A stretch of DNA of 64,000 nt from an uncultured Hyphomonadaceae bacterium (GCA_938084575.1 CALKFG010000001.1:87548-151547), one strand, 5' to 3'; counted from the stretch's first letter, positions 1 through 8,102 are shown. Program-made: numbers and translations. Notes: generated from the letters alone by a model not told the origin.

Positions 1-74
1 GGCTTTCCGGTTTTACCTCTGGCTGTACGCTGTGAGGCCTAAGCGGGACTCATTGCGCCTGCGGGGGAGGAACG

Positions 75-1274
75 ATGACGACGATATCAGGATTTTCAGA
101 TCCGAAATTTACAGAGCTTCGGGACGCGTTCGAACAGAATTTTGACCAGAGAGGCGAGGTCGGGGCCTCCGTCTGCCTCAGCGTGAATGGCGAGACCCTG
201 GTCGACCTTTGGGGCGGAACGCGGAATGTTGAGACCGGGGACAGCTGGACCGAGGACACTGTTTCGATCGTGTTTTCCTGCACCAAGGCGGCCACAGCAA
301 TCTGTGCACACATTCTGATTGACCGGGGGCAGCTCGACCTCAACGCGTTGGTGACTGATTATTGGCCGGCCTACGGCAAGCATGGCAAGGACAAGACCAC
401 AGTTGCGATGATGCTCAATCATGAGAGCGGGCTCCCGGCGCTTCGTGACCCCGTCAAGCCGGGTGGGTTCCTGGACTGGGACTATATGGTCCAGCGGATG
501 GAAGACGAGGTGCCGTTCTGGGAACCGGGCACCCGCAATGGCTATCATATGGTCAATTTTGGCTGGACGGTCGGCGAGCTGGTGCGACGTGTCTCCGGCA
601 AGAGTCTGGGTCAATTCTTCGCGGATGAAGTCGCGGGTCCAACCGGGGCAGATTTCTGGATTGGCGTGCCGGAGGGCTTCGACCGGCCAATTGCAGACAT
701 TCTGCCCTATGCGCCGAAGGCGGGCGATCAGTTCAATGACTTCACCCTGGCGCTGTTGGGTGACCCGACCTCGATACAGGCGCTGTCTTTCCTCAATAAT
801 GGCGGCTGGAACACCAATGCGCCGGAAAGCCACCGGGCGGAAATCGGCGGTGCCGGGGGCATGTCCAACGCCCGTGGCCAGGTGGCGATGTATACGCCGC
901 TGGCAACCAATGACGGGCGGCTGGTTTCAGCCGAACGCCTGGCCCATATGTCAATGGTGACAACCGCCACACATCAGGATGCCACGCTTCTGGCGCCGAC
1001 CCGGTTCGGACCCGGCTTCATGAAGTCGATGGACAATCGTGGGCGTCCCAATGGCGACCAGATGAGCGCCATCCTCGGAGAGCGGGCTTTTGGTCATGTT
1101 GGTGCCGGGGGATCGATCGGATTTGCCGATCCTGAGTGCGGTCTGGCCTTCTCCTATACGATGAACCAGATGGGGCAGGGGCTGCTCGTCAATGACCGGG
1201 GGCAGAGCGTCATCGATGCTGCCTATCGCGCCTTGGGGTACACAAGCTGCGCGCCGGGGGCCTGGATCCGTTAA
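75..1274 (+). CDS. Serine beta-lactamase-like hydrolase (class C / EstB family)
   Basis: 399-residue serine hydrolase of the beta-lactamase/esterase (EstB) family. It carries the SxxK motif as SCTK at residues 68-71, where the Ser is the expected nucleophile and the Lys the base. A Tyr at 157 lies in the second conserved box, and HVGAGG at about 341-346 stands in the place of the KTG box. There is no signal peptide, so it is probably cytoplasmic and more likely an esterase or peptidase than a resistance enzyme; the substrate is unknown. A GGGGAGG ribosome site lies 4 nt upstream of the ATG. Its stop overlaps the stop of the convergent CoA-transferase gene by 4 bp. Confidence 0.85.
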   Translation: MTTISGFSDPKFTELRDAFEQNFDQRGEVGASVCLSVNGETLVDLWGGTRNVETGDSWTEDTVSIVFSCTKAATAICAHILIDRGQLDLNALVTDYWPAYGKHGKDKTTVAMMLNHESGLPALRDPVKPGGFLDWDYMVQRMEDEVPFWEPGTRNGYHMVNFGWTVGELVRRVSGKSLGQFFADEVAGPTGADFWIGVPEGFDRPIADILPYAPKAGDQFNDFTLALLGDPTSIQALSFLNNGGWNTNAPESHRAEIGGAGGMSNARGQVAMYTPLATNDGRLVSAERLAHMSMVTTATHQDATLLAPTRFGPGFMKSMDNRGRPNGDQMSAILGERAFGHVGAGGSIGFADPECGLAFSYTMNQMGQGLLVNDRGQSVIDAAYRALGYTSCAPGAWIR

Positions 1275-2542
1275 GGCCGACCGTCCGTCCGCAGCCGGGT
1301 CCATCCGTCCGCCAGCCCGGCCCGGAAGGCAGGGGCGGCGATGGCAATCAGGGCGTCGGCCCGGGCGTCAGCGGTGCGTCCGCGAAGATCGGCGACCCCG
1401 TATTCGGTGACCACGATGTCGGTATCATACCGGCTCAGTGTGACCTCGGCGGGCGGCAATTGAAGGCCGATCCGGCTGATCGTGCCCTGTCGCGCTGTCG
1501 CCGGCAAGGCGAGGATCCCGCGGCCACCCGGGGCGGCACGGGCACCGCGCAGAAAGTCCGACAGCCCCCCTATACCCGAGACCTGTCGTCCATTGACGAA
1601 TTCGGCATTGGCCTGACCATGGAGGTCGATGCTGAGCGCCGAATTGATCGCCTTGAACCGCGGCAGCGCGGACAGGATGGCAGGATGGTGGGTCACCGTT
1701 ACCGGGTTGAAGCTGAAGCGTGCATCGCCCGCCGCCTGCGCGTACAGGGCCGGACTGCCCCAGGCGATGCCCGTCACAATCGCCCTGGGATGATCGGCCA
1801 CGGCACCGGCTTCGGCCAGGGCGAGGACGTCATCTGTAACCAGTCCTGAATGGAAGCGCAGGTCGCGGTGTCCATGCAGCTGCGCCAGTATGGCCTTGGG
1901 CACGCTGCCAATGCCGATTTGCAGCGTATCGCCGTCCCCGATCAGGCCCGCCACCTGCTGGCCAAGTGCGCTGAACCCCGACGCCGGGTCACCGGGTGTT
2001 GCATGGGCGAGGGGGGCTTCCGTTGCGACGCTGTCGCTGAGGCGGTGCGCAGGGATACCCGGCGCATGTATCGGGGCCGGCATGCATGGAGTCGACAGGG
2101 CCAGGATCCGGACGTCCGGACGTCCGATCAGGGCCGGACCGAAATCCGGCGCGATACCAAAAGACTGCCATCCCGAGTCATCTGGTGGGCTGGTCACGAT
2201 GATCGCGGCATCCAGTCTCGTGTCGCTCAGCCAGGTCCAGGTCTGGCTATAGGTCAGCGCAAGCAGCCGGGTGTGGCCGATGTCAAGGCTGGCACGCCAG
2301 GCCGGGCTGGCAAAGCTGGTTTCGGCCCGGGCCTCCGGATGCAGGCTGGCCCAGTCAACCTGGTCGAGCCCGGGGATCCAGGCGCCGAGAAAAGTCACCC
2401 CGGCGGCAAGTTCCGGATCGGCGCGCAGGGCCGCAAGCAGGGCCAGCGGCGCGCCGGAGCCGCCCCCGACATAAATCCGCGGGCGGCGGGGCAGCGACCG
2501 TCTGAGGCGGGCAAAAGCGGTCTGGACGGCGGATATTGTCAT
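1271..2542 (-). CDS. Acetyl-CoA hydrolase / 4-hydroxybutyrate CoA-transferase family protein
   Basis: 423-residue protein of the acetyl-CoA hydrolase/transferase family, which moves CoA between carboxylic acids. The C-terminal half has the family blocks GIGSVPKAILAQL, an NAEFVNGRQ-GIGG segment, and the near-terminal TEYGVADLRGRTADARADAL signature. It lies 5 bp downstream of a crotonase-family gene on the same strand, so the two are almost certainly co-transcribed and act on one CoA-linked substrate. The actual acyl group cannot be read from the sequence. Confidence 0.85.
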   Translation of the reverse strand: MTISAVQTAFARLRRSLPRRPRIYVGGGSGAPLALLAALRADPELAAGVTFLGAWIPGLDQVDWASLHPEARAETSFASPAWRASLDIGHTRLLALTYSQTWTWLSDTRLDAAIIVTSPPDDSGWQSFGIAPDFGPALIGRPDVRILALSTPCMPAPIHAPGIPAHRLSDSVATEAPLAHATPGDPASGFSALGQQVAGLIGDGDTLQIGIGSVPKAILAQLHGHRDLRFHSGLVTDDVLALAEAGAVADHPRAIVTGIAWGSPALYAQAAGDARFSFNPVTVTHHPAILSALPRFKAINSALSIDLHGQANAEFVNGRQVSGIGGLSDFLRGARAAPGGRGILALPATARQGTISRIGLQLPPAEVTLSRYDTDIVVTEYGVADLRGRTADARADALIAIAAPAFRAGLADGWTRLRTDGRP

Positions 2543-2547
2543 GCCGG

Positions 2548-3330
2548 TCAGCGCAGCTTGAAGTCCGGCGTGCGCTTGTCCAGAAAGGCGGCCTCACCTT
2601 CGCGGAAATCATCATGCTCAAACCCGTCCAGGAACAGGTCCACAGCTGCGTCTGAATCATCGTGCCAGCCCGATTGCAGGCCCCGGATCATCCGCTTGAT
2701 GGCCTGCACCGACCATTGCGAACGCGCCGAGATCTGCAGGGCAAGGCCCCGGGCGGCGTCGAGCGCGGCGCCGTCTGGTGCAAGCCGGTCGACAAGGCCG
2801 ATCGACAGGGCGTCGTCGGCGGGCAGGATGCGCCCGGTGAACAGCAGGTCCTTGGCGACGCTTTCGCCGACGGCGGCGAGCAGGCGGCGGGTGTCGCTGG
2901 GGGGATAGACCAGGCCGAGACGTGCCGGCGTAATCCCCAGCCGGGCTGTGCTTGCCGCGATGCGGAAATCGGTCGCCAGAGCGAGGCTGACCCCGCCCCC
3001 CACACAGGCCCCCTCGATCGCGGAAAGGATGGGTTTGCGGCAGTTTTCGACAGCGGCCAGGGCCGCGGCGATGACCGCACCGGAGTCCCGCGCCCGGTCG
3101 CGGGTGTCGTAAATCCTCGAAAATTCGCTGATATCAGCGCCGGCCGCAAAGCTGCCGGACGGCCCGCCATGGATAATCAGGACCTTGATGTCGGGACGGG
3201 CGCAGGCTTCGCTGATAAGGCCCGGCAGGGCAGCCCACATGGCAATCGACAGGGCATTGCGCTTGTCCGGTCGGTCGAGAATGATTTCGCCGATGGGATC
3301 GCCGGGCTTGAGATAAAGGGGGGAGGTCAT
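2548..3330 (-). CDS. Crotonase-family protein lacking both hydratase glutamates
   Basis: 260-residue enoyl-CoA hydratase/isomerase fold protein. The oxyanion-hole segment FAAGADISEF (about 61-70) and the GACVGGGVSLALATDF helix (about 107-122) are clear. The two glutamates used by classical hydratases (E144 and E164 of rat enoyl-CoA hydratase) correspond here to Ser115 and Ala136. Simple water addition is therefore unlikely; isomerase, decarboxylase or thioesterase chemistry are alternatives. It is the first gene of a two-gene operon with the CoA-transferase family gene and is transcribed divergently from the flavodoxin-like gene. Confidence 0.85.
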   Translation of the reverse strand: MTSPLYLKPGDPIGEIILDRPDKRNALSIAMWAALPGLISEACARPDIKVLIIHGGPSGSFAAGADISEFSRIYDTRDRARDSGAVIAAALAAVENCRKPILSAIEGACVGGGVSLALATDFRIAASTARLGITPARLGLVYPPSDTRRLLAAVGESVAKDLLFTGRILPADDALSIGLVDRLAPDGAALDAARGLALQISARSQWSVQAIKRMIRGLQSGWHDDSDAAVDLFLDGFEHDDFREGEAAFLDKRTPDFKLR

Positions 3331-3470
3331 GGTGGCGGCTTCTCGGCTGAAGGAACACAGTTGGGCGGGTGATAAGGCCAGTCGGGGGCGAGCTCAAGCG
3401 GGCCGGTGGAAAGCGGTCGACAGGCAGGGCTTGTCTTCCCCCGCCGCAGCCGGCTAGGTCTGTCACTCTG

Positions 3471-3956
3471 ATGCCCCGTCTCCTGATCCTTTATCATTCG
3501 CGCACGGGCGGCTCTGCCCAGATGGCACGTGCCGCCGCCACGGCGGCCCGCACGGAATGCGAGGTGCGCCTGCGGGCAGTGACCGCAGCGGGGGCAGACG
3601 ATATGCTGTCGGCTCAGGCCTATATTTTTGCCGGGCCGGAAAACCTTGCGGCGCTGTCGGGAGAAGTTAAGGCCTTCCTTGACCGCAGCTATTATCCCTT
3701 GCTGGGCCGGATCGAGGGCCGCCCCTATGCGCATATGGTCTGTGCCGGGTCGGATGGTGAAAATGCCGCCCGTCAGCTGGCACGGATCGTAACGGGCTGG
3801 CGGCTCAAACAGGTCCAGCCGCCTCTGATCGTGCGCACTCACAGCCAGACCGAGGCGGAGATACTTGCGCCGAAACAGATCTGTGAGGCGGATTTGCAGC
3901 GCTGCCGTACCCTGGGTCAGGCTTTGGCGGCGGGGGTCAGCCTGGGCGTTTTCTGA
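3471..3956 (+). CDS. Flavodoxin-like / NADPH-dependent FMN reductase-type protein
   Basis: 161-residue protein with a flavodoxin-like fold. The N-terminal strand plus loop LILYHSRTGGSAQMARA (residues about 4-20) matches a flavin phosphate-binding loop, and AYIFAGPENLAALSG (about 50-64) fits the second flavin loop. The start at MPRLL is chosen because the family begins just before the first beta strand; an ORF extension to 3369 adds only unrelated Pro/Arg-rich sequence. It is likely a flavin-dependent oxidoreductase or WrbA-like protein; the partner is unknown. Confidence 0.7.
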   Translation: MPRLLILYHSRTGGSAQMARAAATAARTECEVRLRAVTAAGADDMLSAQAYIFAGPENLAALSGEVKAFLDRSYYPLLGRIEGRPYAHMVCAGSDGENAARQLARIVTGWRLKQVQPPLIVRTHSQTEAEILAPKQICEADLQRCRTLGQALAAGVSLGVF

Positions 3957-4303
3957 GGCCGGCAGACGGTCAGTCGTGCGTGATGCCGGGCCGTGGCGCC
4001 CGCCTTGCCGGTTAGGGGACGGAATCAGGGGGATGGGCAGGACCGGGGCCAGGACGGTAAAACCTTTGGCGGTTGCCCCGGCCGGACGTCACGCGCCAAA
4101 GGGTTACAGGATACAGATCCTGCCACCGACGCCAGATGACCGTTTTTCCGTCGCCCCGATGATAGGATGTGTAGAATTAATATCAAAACAATGAGTTACA
4201 GGTCTTCTTGTCCGCTTCGGGGGCACAGAGGGACCAGACCCGGTGCAAAACTGAGCAAATCAGTGCACACCGTTTCCTTATCGTCCTCTGAGGCCGCTTA
4301 AAA
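3957..4303. other. 347-bp non-coding stretch with a dusA 5'-end relic
   Basis: No convincing gene lies here. The left part (3957-4140) is GC-rich like the surroundings. At 4138-4163 the sequence encodes DDRFSVAPM, the same peptide with which dusA begins, and is followed by a stretch poorer in GC (about 4165-4310) before the present dusA start. A dusA N-terminus with host-like codons followed by a second with AT-rich codons is what a dusA-targeting integrative element leaves behind. Confidence 0.6.
4144..4163 (+). repeat. Direct repeat copy 1, candidate att site relic of dusA
   Basis: TTTTCCGTCGCCCCGATGAT matches 4328-4347 inside dusA at 19 of 20 positions, 184 bp apart. Both copies read FSVAPM in the dusA frame, and the only mismatch is synonymous (TCC versus TCT). 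The codon just before also differs synonymously (CGT versus AGA, both Arg), so the two copies are diverged coding sequence rather than a recent slippage duplication. Confidence 0.65.
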
Positions 4304-5290
4304 ATGAATAAAAATCAAGTATATAGATTTTCTGTCGCCCCGATGATGGACTGGACCGATCGGCATTGCCGCGTTCTGCACCGGACATTGAGCCGGCATG
4401 CCCGCCTGTGGTCGGAGATGATTACGGCGGATGCCGTCATCCATGGCGACCGGCCCCGCCTGATCGGCTATTCCCGGATCGAGCACCCCCTGGTTCTGCA
4501 GCTGGGCGGAAATGAGCCGGATAAAATGGCCGAGGCGGCCCGCATTGCCGAGGCGGCGGGCTATGATGAAGTCAACATCAATTGCGGCTGTCCGTCCGAT
4601 CGCGTCCAGTCTGGGGCGTTTGGCGCCTGCCTGATGCGGGATCCGGCGATTGTGGCCGCCTGTGTCCGCGCCATGTCGGCGGCCGTGTCGATCCCGGTTA
4701 CGGTGAAGTGCCGGGTTGCCGTGGATGAAGACCCGCCCCGTGAGACCCTGTTCGGCTTTGTCGAACAGGTCGCTGCGGCGGGGTGTTCCGTGTTCACCGT
4801 CCATGCCCGCAAGGCCTGGCTCAGCGGCCTGTCTCCCAAGGAAAACCGCGAAATTCCGCCGCTGGATTACGACCTTGTCGCTGAGCTTAAGCAGACCTTC
4901 CCCGCGCTCAGCATCGTGCTCAATGGGGGCATTACGGACCTGCACCAGTGCCAGGCGCATTTGCAGGTCTTTGACGGGGTTATGCTGGGTCGCGCGGCCT
5001 ACCAGTTTCCGGCCTTCCTGGGACAGGTCGATCAGGCCCTGTTCGACGCAGCGGCGCCCAGCGTGTCACCGGACGATGCCGTGCGTCTGTACAGGCCCTA
5101 TGTCGCCGAACAGCTTGAGGCCGGTGTCCGGCTGGCCGCAATGACCCGCCACATGCTGGGCCTGTTCCGCGACCGTCCCGGCGCCCGGCGCTGGCGGCGC
5201 ATTCTCAGCGAACAGGGCTGCCGGGCCGGGGCGGGGCTGGATGTGCTGGACGAGGCCCTGTCAGCGGTGACCGATGGCGTGCCCGCCTGA
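4304..5290 (+). CDS. dusA: tRNA-dihydrouridine(20/20a) synthase DusA
   Basis: 328-residue FMN enzyme that reduces uridine 20/20a in the tRNA D-loop. FSVAPMMDWTDRHCR (residues 9-23), LQLGGNEPD, INCGCPSDRVQ (catalytic Cys about residue 98), VHARKAWLSGLSPKENR and the phosphate-binding LNGGI and GVMLGRAAY loops are all DusA hallmarks. The length is typical. The first eight codons are unusually AT-rich (N, K and I codons) compared with the rest of the gene, consistent with replacement of the 5' end by an integrative element. A candidate original 5' end lies 184 bp upstream. Confidence 0.95.
   Translation: MNKNQVYRFSVAPMMDWTDRHCRVLHRTLSRHARLWSEMITADAVIHGDRPRLIGYSRIEHPLVLQLGGNEPDKMAEAARIAEAAGYDEVNINCGCPSDRVQSGAFGACLMRDPAIVAACVRAMSAAVSIPVTVKCRVAVDEDPPRETLFGFVEQVAAAGCSVFTVHARKAWLSGLSPKENREIPPLDYDLVAELKQTFPALSIVLNGGITDLHQCQAHLQVFDGVMLGRAAYQFPAFLGQVDQALFDAAAPSVSPDDAVRLYRPYVAEQLEAGVRLAAMTRHMLGLFRDRPGARRWRRILSEQGCRAGAGLDVLDEALSAVTDGVPA
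4328..4347 (+). repeat. Direct repeat copy 2, within the dusA 5' end
   Basis: TTTTCTGTCGCCCCGATGAT is the partner of the copy at 4144-4163 and lies at codons 9-15 of the present dusA. The 5' end of dusA is a documented integration target for a family of tyrosine integrases, and integration normally regenerates dusA with element-supplied 5' sequence. The AT-rich first codons of this dusA fit that. Confidence 0.6.
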
Positions 5291-5314
5291 CAGGACTTCA
5301 CAGCCGCCGGTAAA

Positions 5315-5327
5315 GCGCGTAACGCGC
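5315..5327. promoter_or_regulatory. GCGCGT-A-ACGCGC palindrome before the TauE-type gene
   Basis: A perfect 6-bp inverted repeat with one central base sits 5 nt upstream of the next start codon. It could act as an operator or a small RNA hairpin covering the ribosome site, as no clear Shine-Dalgarno sequence is visible there. No factor can be named. Confidence 0.25.
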
Positions 5328-5332
5328 AGGTC

Positions 5333-6157
5333 ATGACTGAGCTGATGGGTTCTTATGGCGGCCTGATCCTGGCGCTGGCGGCGTGCGGCCTGTTCAGCGG
5401 GCTTGTGGCCGGCATGTTCGGAATTGGCGGAGGGGCGGTGATCGTTCCGGTCCTGATCCTTCTGTTCGATGCGCTGGGCTATGCCGACACCGCCTCCCAC
5501 GTGGCCATTGCGACCTCGCTGGCCACCATCATTCTGACGTCAAGCCGGTCGGTCTGGGCGCATCACCAGCGTGTCGCGGTGGACTGGGCTATTGTGCGCA
5601 GCTGGGCCCCGTGGATCATGCTGGGCGCGATACTGGGCCAGCTGGTGACCGGCCTGCTGTCGAGCACCGCCCTCAAGGGCATTTTCGGCAGCCTCGCCTT
5701 TGTCTTGTCGGCACAGCTTTTCTTCGGGCGTCCGGGCTGGCGCCTGGCCGATGACCTGCCGGGGGGCGCGGGTCGTGCCGGCCTGGGTGGCCTGATTGGC
5801 GGCCTGTCGGCGATTATGGGCATAGGCGGGGGGACATTTGGCGTCAGCCTGATGACCATATGCGGCCGGGCCATGCACCAGGCCGTGGCGACGGCGGCGG
5901 GATTTGGCGTGGTGATCGGCCTGCCGAGTGCGCTGACGGCGATTTTTGTCGGCTGGGGCCGCGACGGACTACCGCCGTTTTCGCTCGGCCATGTCAACCT
6001 TGCGGCCTTTATCCTGATTTCCACCTTCACGGTGATGACCGCGCCGCTGGGGGCCCGGCTGGCCCACAGCCTTGATGCCGTCCTGCTGAAAAAACTGTTT
6101 GCCATCCTGCTGGCCATCGTCGCGGTGCGGTTGCTGATGTCGGCTATTGCCGGATAA
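5333..6157 (+). CDS. TauE/SafE-family sulfite/organosulfur exporter-like membrane protein
   Basis: 274-residue polytopic inner-membrane protein of the TauE/SafE family (TSUP). It shows the internal two-fold repeat typical of the family: AGMFGIGGGAVIVPVLILL near residues 24-42 and GGLSAIMGIGGGTFGVSLM near 160-178, each followed by hydrophobic helices. Family members move sulfite, sulfoacetate or other small anions; the substrate here is not evident. ATG 5342 is an alternative start. The last 14 bp overlap the convergent retropepsin gene. Confidence 0.85.
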   Translation: MTELMGSYGGLILALAACGLFSGLVAGMFGIGGGAVIVPVLILLFDALGYADTASHVAIATSLATIILTSSRSVWAHHQRVAVDWAIVRSWAPWIMLGAILGQLVTGLLSSTALKGIFGSLAFVLSAQLFFGRPGWRLADDLPGGAGRAGLGGLIGGLSAIMGIGGGTFGVSLMTICGRAMHQAVATAAGFGVVIGLPSALTAIFVGWGRDGLPPFSLGHVNLAAFILISTFTVMTAPLGARLAHSLDAVLLKKLFAILLAIVAVRLLMSAIAG

Positions 6158-6668
6158 TCATCCGGTCGCCACGGACCTCGTAGGAATACAGCTCACGCAG
6201 AAAGCTCATGCCGAGCAGGCTCTGGTCAAGATGGGCGGGCAGGACCATGGCCTCGACATTCTGGATGTGCACCTGATCGATGCGGATCGAGTCGATCCGG
6301 ACGCTCGCCCCCTTGACCACGCCCCCCGCGGTCCGAATGTCCCACGCATAGTCCAGCGTCGATGGCTCAAGACCCATTTTCTCGGCATCCTGCCATGTTA
6401 GCGCGACCACGCTCGCCCCGGTGTCGACCATGAAATCGACGCTTGCGCGGGAATTGATCAGGGCCCGTCCCCAGTAATGACCGTCAGCCCGCCGCGTCAG
6501 GTGCGCGCTGCGCCGTGCCGCGGTCTCATCGGCCGCCTGCACTGCGGTGGGGCCGGGCGAGGTGTCCATCATGACAGAGGACTGCACCCGCGGGGCGATA
6601 TAGACCGAGGTGATGGCCGCGATCAGGCCGGCAACACCGAGGATGAGCAAAACCTGCCCCGGCCTCAA
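6144..6668 (-). CDS. Retropepsin-like aspartic protease, membrane-anchored
   Basis: About 174 residues. One N-terminal membrane helix (GQVLLILGVAGLIAAITSVY) is followed by a single-domain aspartic protease fold with the catalytic DTGAS (VDFMVDTGASVVAL) and a C-terminal LLGMSFL flap/hydrophobic motif, as in the bacterial clan AA family (TIGR02281 type). The active form should be a dimer in the periplasm. I place the start at a TTG that overlaps the stop of the upstream DUF1289 gene (TTGA), giving translational coupling; an ATG at 6782 would add residues lying wholly over DUF1289. The 3' end overlaps the TauE-type gene by 14 bp. Confidence 0.75.
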   Translation of the reverse strand: MRPGQVLLILGVAGLIAAITSVYIAPRVQSSVMMDTSPGPTAVQAADETAARRSAHLTRRADGHYWGRALINSRASVDFMVDTGASVVALTWQDAEKMGLEPSTLDYAWDIRTAGGVVKGASVRIDSIRIDQVHIQNVEAMVLPAHLDQSLLGMSFLRELYSYEVRGDRMIIRQ

Positions 6669-6856
6669 TTTTCGGCGGCCTTTACGCGGGCAAGACGCTC
6701 TGGCAGCGCGTCCATGACCGCCTGCCGTCCCGCGTCGCCCAGCTGCATCCAGCCGCCAATCTCTTTCAGGGTGCGGCCGCACCCCAGACAGAGACCCGAG
6801 CGACCATCAACGGCGCAGACCTTGATGCAGGGGCTTTGAATTGCAGACCGGCTCAT
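6665..6856 (-). CDS. DUF1289 family small Cys-rich protein
   Basis: 63-residue protein with the DUF1289 pattern SPCIKVCAVDGRSGLCLGCGRT: four cysteines at CxxxC...CxxC spacing, followed by EIGGWMQLGDAGRQAVM. It is likely a small metal- or Fe-S-binding protein; the family has no firmly known function. ATG 6856 is chosen because AAGGGAG precedes it at good distance and the conserved SPCI box begins 8 residues in. It is co-directional and overlapping with the retropepsin gene. Confidence 0.85.
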   Translation of the reverse strand: MSRSAIQSPCIKVCAVDGRSGLCLGCGRTLKEIGGWMQLGDAGRQAVMDALPERLARVKAAEN

Positions 6857-6951
6857 AACAGGGCTCCCTTCAACGGTGTCTGTGACATACAAGCATTGCG
6901 AATCTCTGATCAAAAAGCCACATCTTTGGGCATAGGCCGTTCCCGTGTAGG

Positions 6952-7989
6952 ATGACCGGTCTGGATGTATGCGTGAGGCCCCCTTTGTCACAATCCCTGG
7001 ATCAAGCCGCCCCTTTTGACGATGTCCGCGATCTGGCGATCCGAGAAATGGACCCCGACCAGGGGTCTGCGGACAGGGTCTACCGGGCCCTTCTGGGCAT
7101 GGGACGCGAGGGGGATTTCGGCAAGCTGGCGGATGCGACGGCCTGGCTGTCTGCCTGGCAGAAGCGCTATCCGCCGCGCATCGACTCGCCGACTCTGGCC
7201 ATCTTTGCCGGGGCCCATGGCCTTGCCGGTCATGGGGTGTCGCTGTCCTCCAATGATGGCACGCGGGACAAGATTGACGGCCTCCGCGACGGGTCGGCCC
7301 CGCTGGCGCTGATCGCGGCCCAGAGCGAGGTCAATCTTCGTATTTTCGAGCTCGCCCTGGAGCAGCCCACCCCGAACATTGCCCAGGAAGCCGCAATGAC
7401 CGAGCGTGAATGTGCGGCCACCATCGCCTTTGGCTTCGAAGCGCTTGAAGGCGATCCGGATCTGATCGGGCTGGGCGTGCTGGGCGCCGGCATTGGCACG
7501 GCGGCCGCGGCGCTGGCCTGCGCCCTGTATGGCGGTGCGCCGGAATACTGGGTGCGGCCAGGACCGCAAATCCCCGACGAGATGGTCGCGCAGCGCATAG
7601 ACCTGGTGACGGAGGCTCTGCGGGTTCATCGCGGGCATCTCAGTGATCCGCTCGAGGCACTGCGTTGCCTGGGCGGGCGAGAGATCGCCGCCTGTGTCGG
7701 GACCATATTGGCGGCCCGGCTGCACGGCATCCCGGTTCTGCTGGATGGTTTCGCCACCACCGTGGCTGCAGGCGTTGTGCATGCGATGAACCCGCGGGCG
7801 ATCGAGCATGTCCGGGCAGCACATGTGACCCGGCGACCGGCGCATCAGGCTGCGCTTGAGCGGCTGGGCCTGACTCCCTTGCTGCCCCTGGAGTTTAACA
7901 CCGGTGGCGGACTGGGCTCCGGGATCGGGATCAGCCTGTTACGCACGGCCTGCGCCCCGTTTCTGGGCGTGCAGGGCGCTGTCGGGTGA
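6952..7989 (+). CDS. Divergent CobT-family protein (nicotinate-nucleotide:DMB phosphoribosyltransferase homologue)
   Basis: 345-residue protein with the CobT overall layout: AIFAGAHGLAGHGVS (about 83-97) in place of the usual AADHGVAxEGVS, LGVLGAGIGTAAAAL (about 174-188) in place of GEMGIGNTT, and a C-terminal LEFNTGGGLGSGIGIS (about 313-328) in place of LRLGEGTGA. Both glutamates that are catalytic in Salmonella CobT (E174, E317) appear replaced, by Val and Gly. No other cobalamin genes are nearby. It may therefore not activate dimethylbenzimidazole at all. It is transcribed divergently from the DUF1289 gene across a 95-bp promoter region. Confidence 0.65.
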   Translation: MTGLDVCVRPPLSQSLDQAAPFDDVRDLAIREMDPDQGSADRVYRALLGMGREGDFGKLADATAWLSAWQKRYPPRIDSPTLAIFAGAHGLAGHGVSLSSNDGTRDKIDGLRDGSAPLALIAAQSEVNLRIFELALEQPTPNIAQEAAMTERECAATIAFGFEALEGDPDLIGLGVLGAGIGTAAAALACALYGGAPEYWVRPGPQIPDEMVAQRIDLVTEALRVHRGHLSDPLEALRCLGGREIAACVGTILAARLHGIPVLLDGFATTVAAGVVHAMNPRAIEHVRAAHVTRRPAHQAALERLGLTPLLPLEFNTGGGLGSGIGISLLRTACAPFLGVQGAVG

Positions 7990-8030
7990 TCGGTTTCGTC
8001 GCATTGCCAAAATCGTGTTTCGCCGTAATC

Positions 8031-8050
8031 TGACGTTTACGTTCGCGTCA
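8031..8050. promoter_or_regulatory. Dyad TGACG-N3-ACGT-N3-CGTCA, candidate operator of the ACAD cluster
   Basis: A 20-bp partially palindromic site with outer arms TGACG/CGTCA and a central ACGT lies about 50 bp upstream of the first acyl-CoA dehydrogenase gene. MerR-family regulators of acyl-CoA and branched-chain amino acid catabolism (LiuR type) use dyads with ACGT cores of about this length; the resemblance is from memory and the regulator gene is not in the window. Confidence 0.35.
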
Positions 8051-8102
8051 CCTTGCATTTTGCACGCTGGCGCGCCAGAACAGCCACAAGACAGCCTTTG
8101 GG

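Noticed and set aside
1..74. Possible promoter or terminator before the first gene
   Set aside because: Too little sequence upstream to judge; only the ribosome site is clear.
1460..2908. Plus-strand frames opposite the CoA-transferase gene
   Set aside because: Arg/Pro/Gly-rich translations typical of shadow frames; the minus strand encodes clear families.
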